Positions 12,847-12,937 of a DNA stretch of 12,937 bases are shown here, in pieces. How positions within the stretch are numbered: the first letter of the stretch is position 1; each line of letters starts with the position of its first letter. Origin of the DNA: an uncultured Corynebacterium sp. (GTDB taxonomy: Bacteria > Actinomycetota > Actinomycetes > Mycobacteriales > Mycobacteriaceae); NCBI GenBank assembly GCA_946222625.1, contig CAMILJ010000043.1, positions 1-12,937 of the forward strand, in the 5' to 3' direction. The position numbers and the translations under genes are program-made. The notes under the pieces were generated by a model. It did not search any database. It had not been told where the DNA came from and saw only the letters and a list, made by a program, of their open reading frames with translations.

Positions 12847-12937
12847 GTGACTAATGAACATTTTGACGTTGTAGTACTCGGCGCGGGCCCCGGCGGCTAC
12901 GTGTCCGCCATCCGCGCTGCCCAGCTGGGCAAGAAGG
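12847..12937 (+). CDS. lpd: Dihydrolipoamide dehydrogenase, 5' part
   Basis: Only the first 30 codons are inside the window. They start at a GTG and read as an FAD-binding dinucleotide fold: FDVVVLGAGPGGYVSAIRAAQLGKK, with GAGPGG at residues 12-17. This is the characteristic start of Lpd, the E3 flavoprotein of the pyruvate and 2-oxoglutarate dehydrogenase complexes, and it resembles the C. glutamicum protein as I remember it. Other flavoprotein disulfide reductases share the fold, but the AAQLGKK continuation is typical of Lpd. No Shine-Dalgarno precedes the GTG, and a TATCCT box 7 bases upstream suggests a leaderless message. The strong terminator upstream makes it the start of a separate transcription unit. 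Confidence 0.85.
   Translation, partial: MTNEHFDVVVLGAGPGGYVSAIRAAQLGKK

Overview
The window looks like chromosomal DNA of a Corynebacterium. It has a high G+C content, a pair of secreted mycolyltransferases, a fused RmlC-RmlD enzyme, a mycothiol-type formaldehyde dehydrogenase next to a metallo-beta-lactamase-fold hydrolase, and the start of lpd. Both edge genes are cut by the window. I see no rRNA, tRNA, CRISPR array or recognisable transposase.

Layout. At 1-1344 (+) lie the 3' part of an S-(hydroxymethyl)mycothiol dehydrogenase gene and an MBL-fold hydrolase gene, joined stop-to-start. Two hairpins at 1356-1403 separate them from a convergent block. At 1394-3139 (-) is a thiol-redox operon: a membrane-anchored DsbA-like protein, a 30-residue single-helix protein that overlaps both neighbours, and a CcdA-like membrane protein. 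At 3285-8173 (-) lie the dTDP-L-rhamnose genes rmlB, rmlCD and rmlA. Between rmlCD and rmlA sits a 1.59-kb unit holding one gene for a Schlafen/AlbA_2-GHKL ATPase-winged-helix protein, bounded by 64-bp inverted repeats (62 of 64 identical). At 8206-9564 (-) is a cytoplasmic M1-type metallopeptidase. At 9645-12200 (-) two mycolyltransferases stand in tandem. From 12201 to 12846 is a gene-sparse stretch whose + strand carries a 10-codon leader ORF with an excellent Shine-Dalgarno, a 36-residue Ser-rich amphipathic protein, and a strong terminator. lpd starts at 12847 (+).

How the genes fit together. RmlA, RmlCD and RmlB make dTDP-L-rhamnose, which in mycolata supplies the linker sugar joining arabinogalactan to peptidoglycan. 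The mycolyltransferases load mycolates onto that arabinogalactan and onto trehalose. The 36-residue protein has the general character of corynebacterial PorA/PorH-type porins, which are mycoloylated by such enzymes. The DsbA/CcdA pair would serve disulfide chemistry outside the membrane. The least expected item is the inverted-repeat-bounded ATPase unit. It looks inserted into the rml operon, and its terminal repeat supplies the rmlCD stop codon. The repeats themselves fold into hairpins and carry multiple CATAACAC motifs, so they could be transposition ends, operators for the encoded winged-helix protein, or both.
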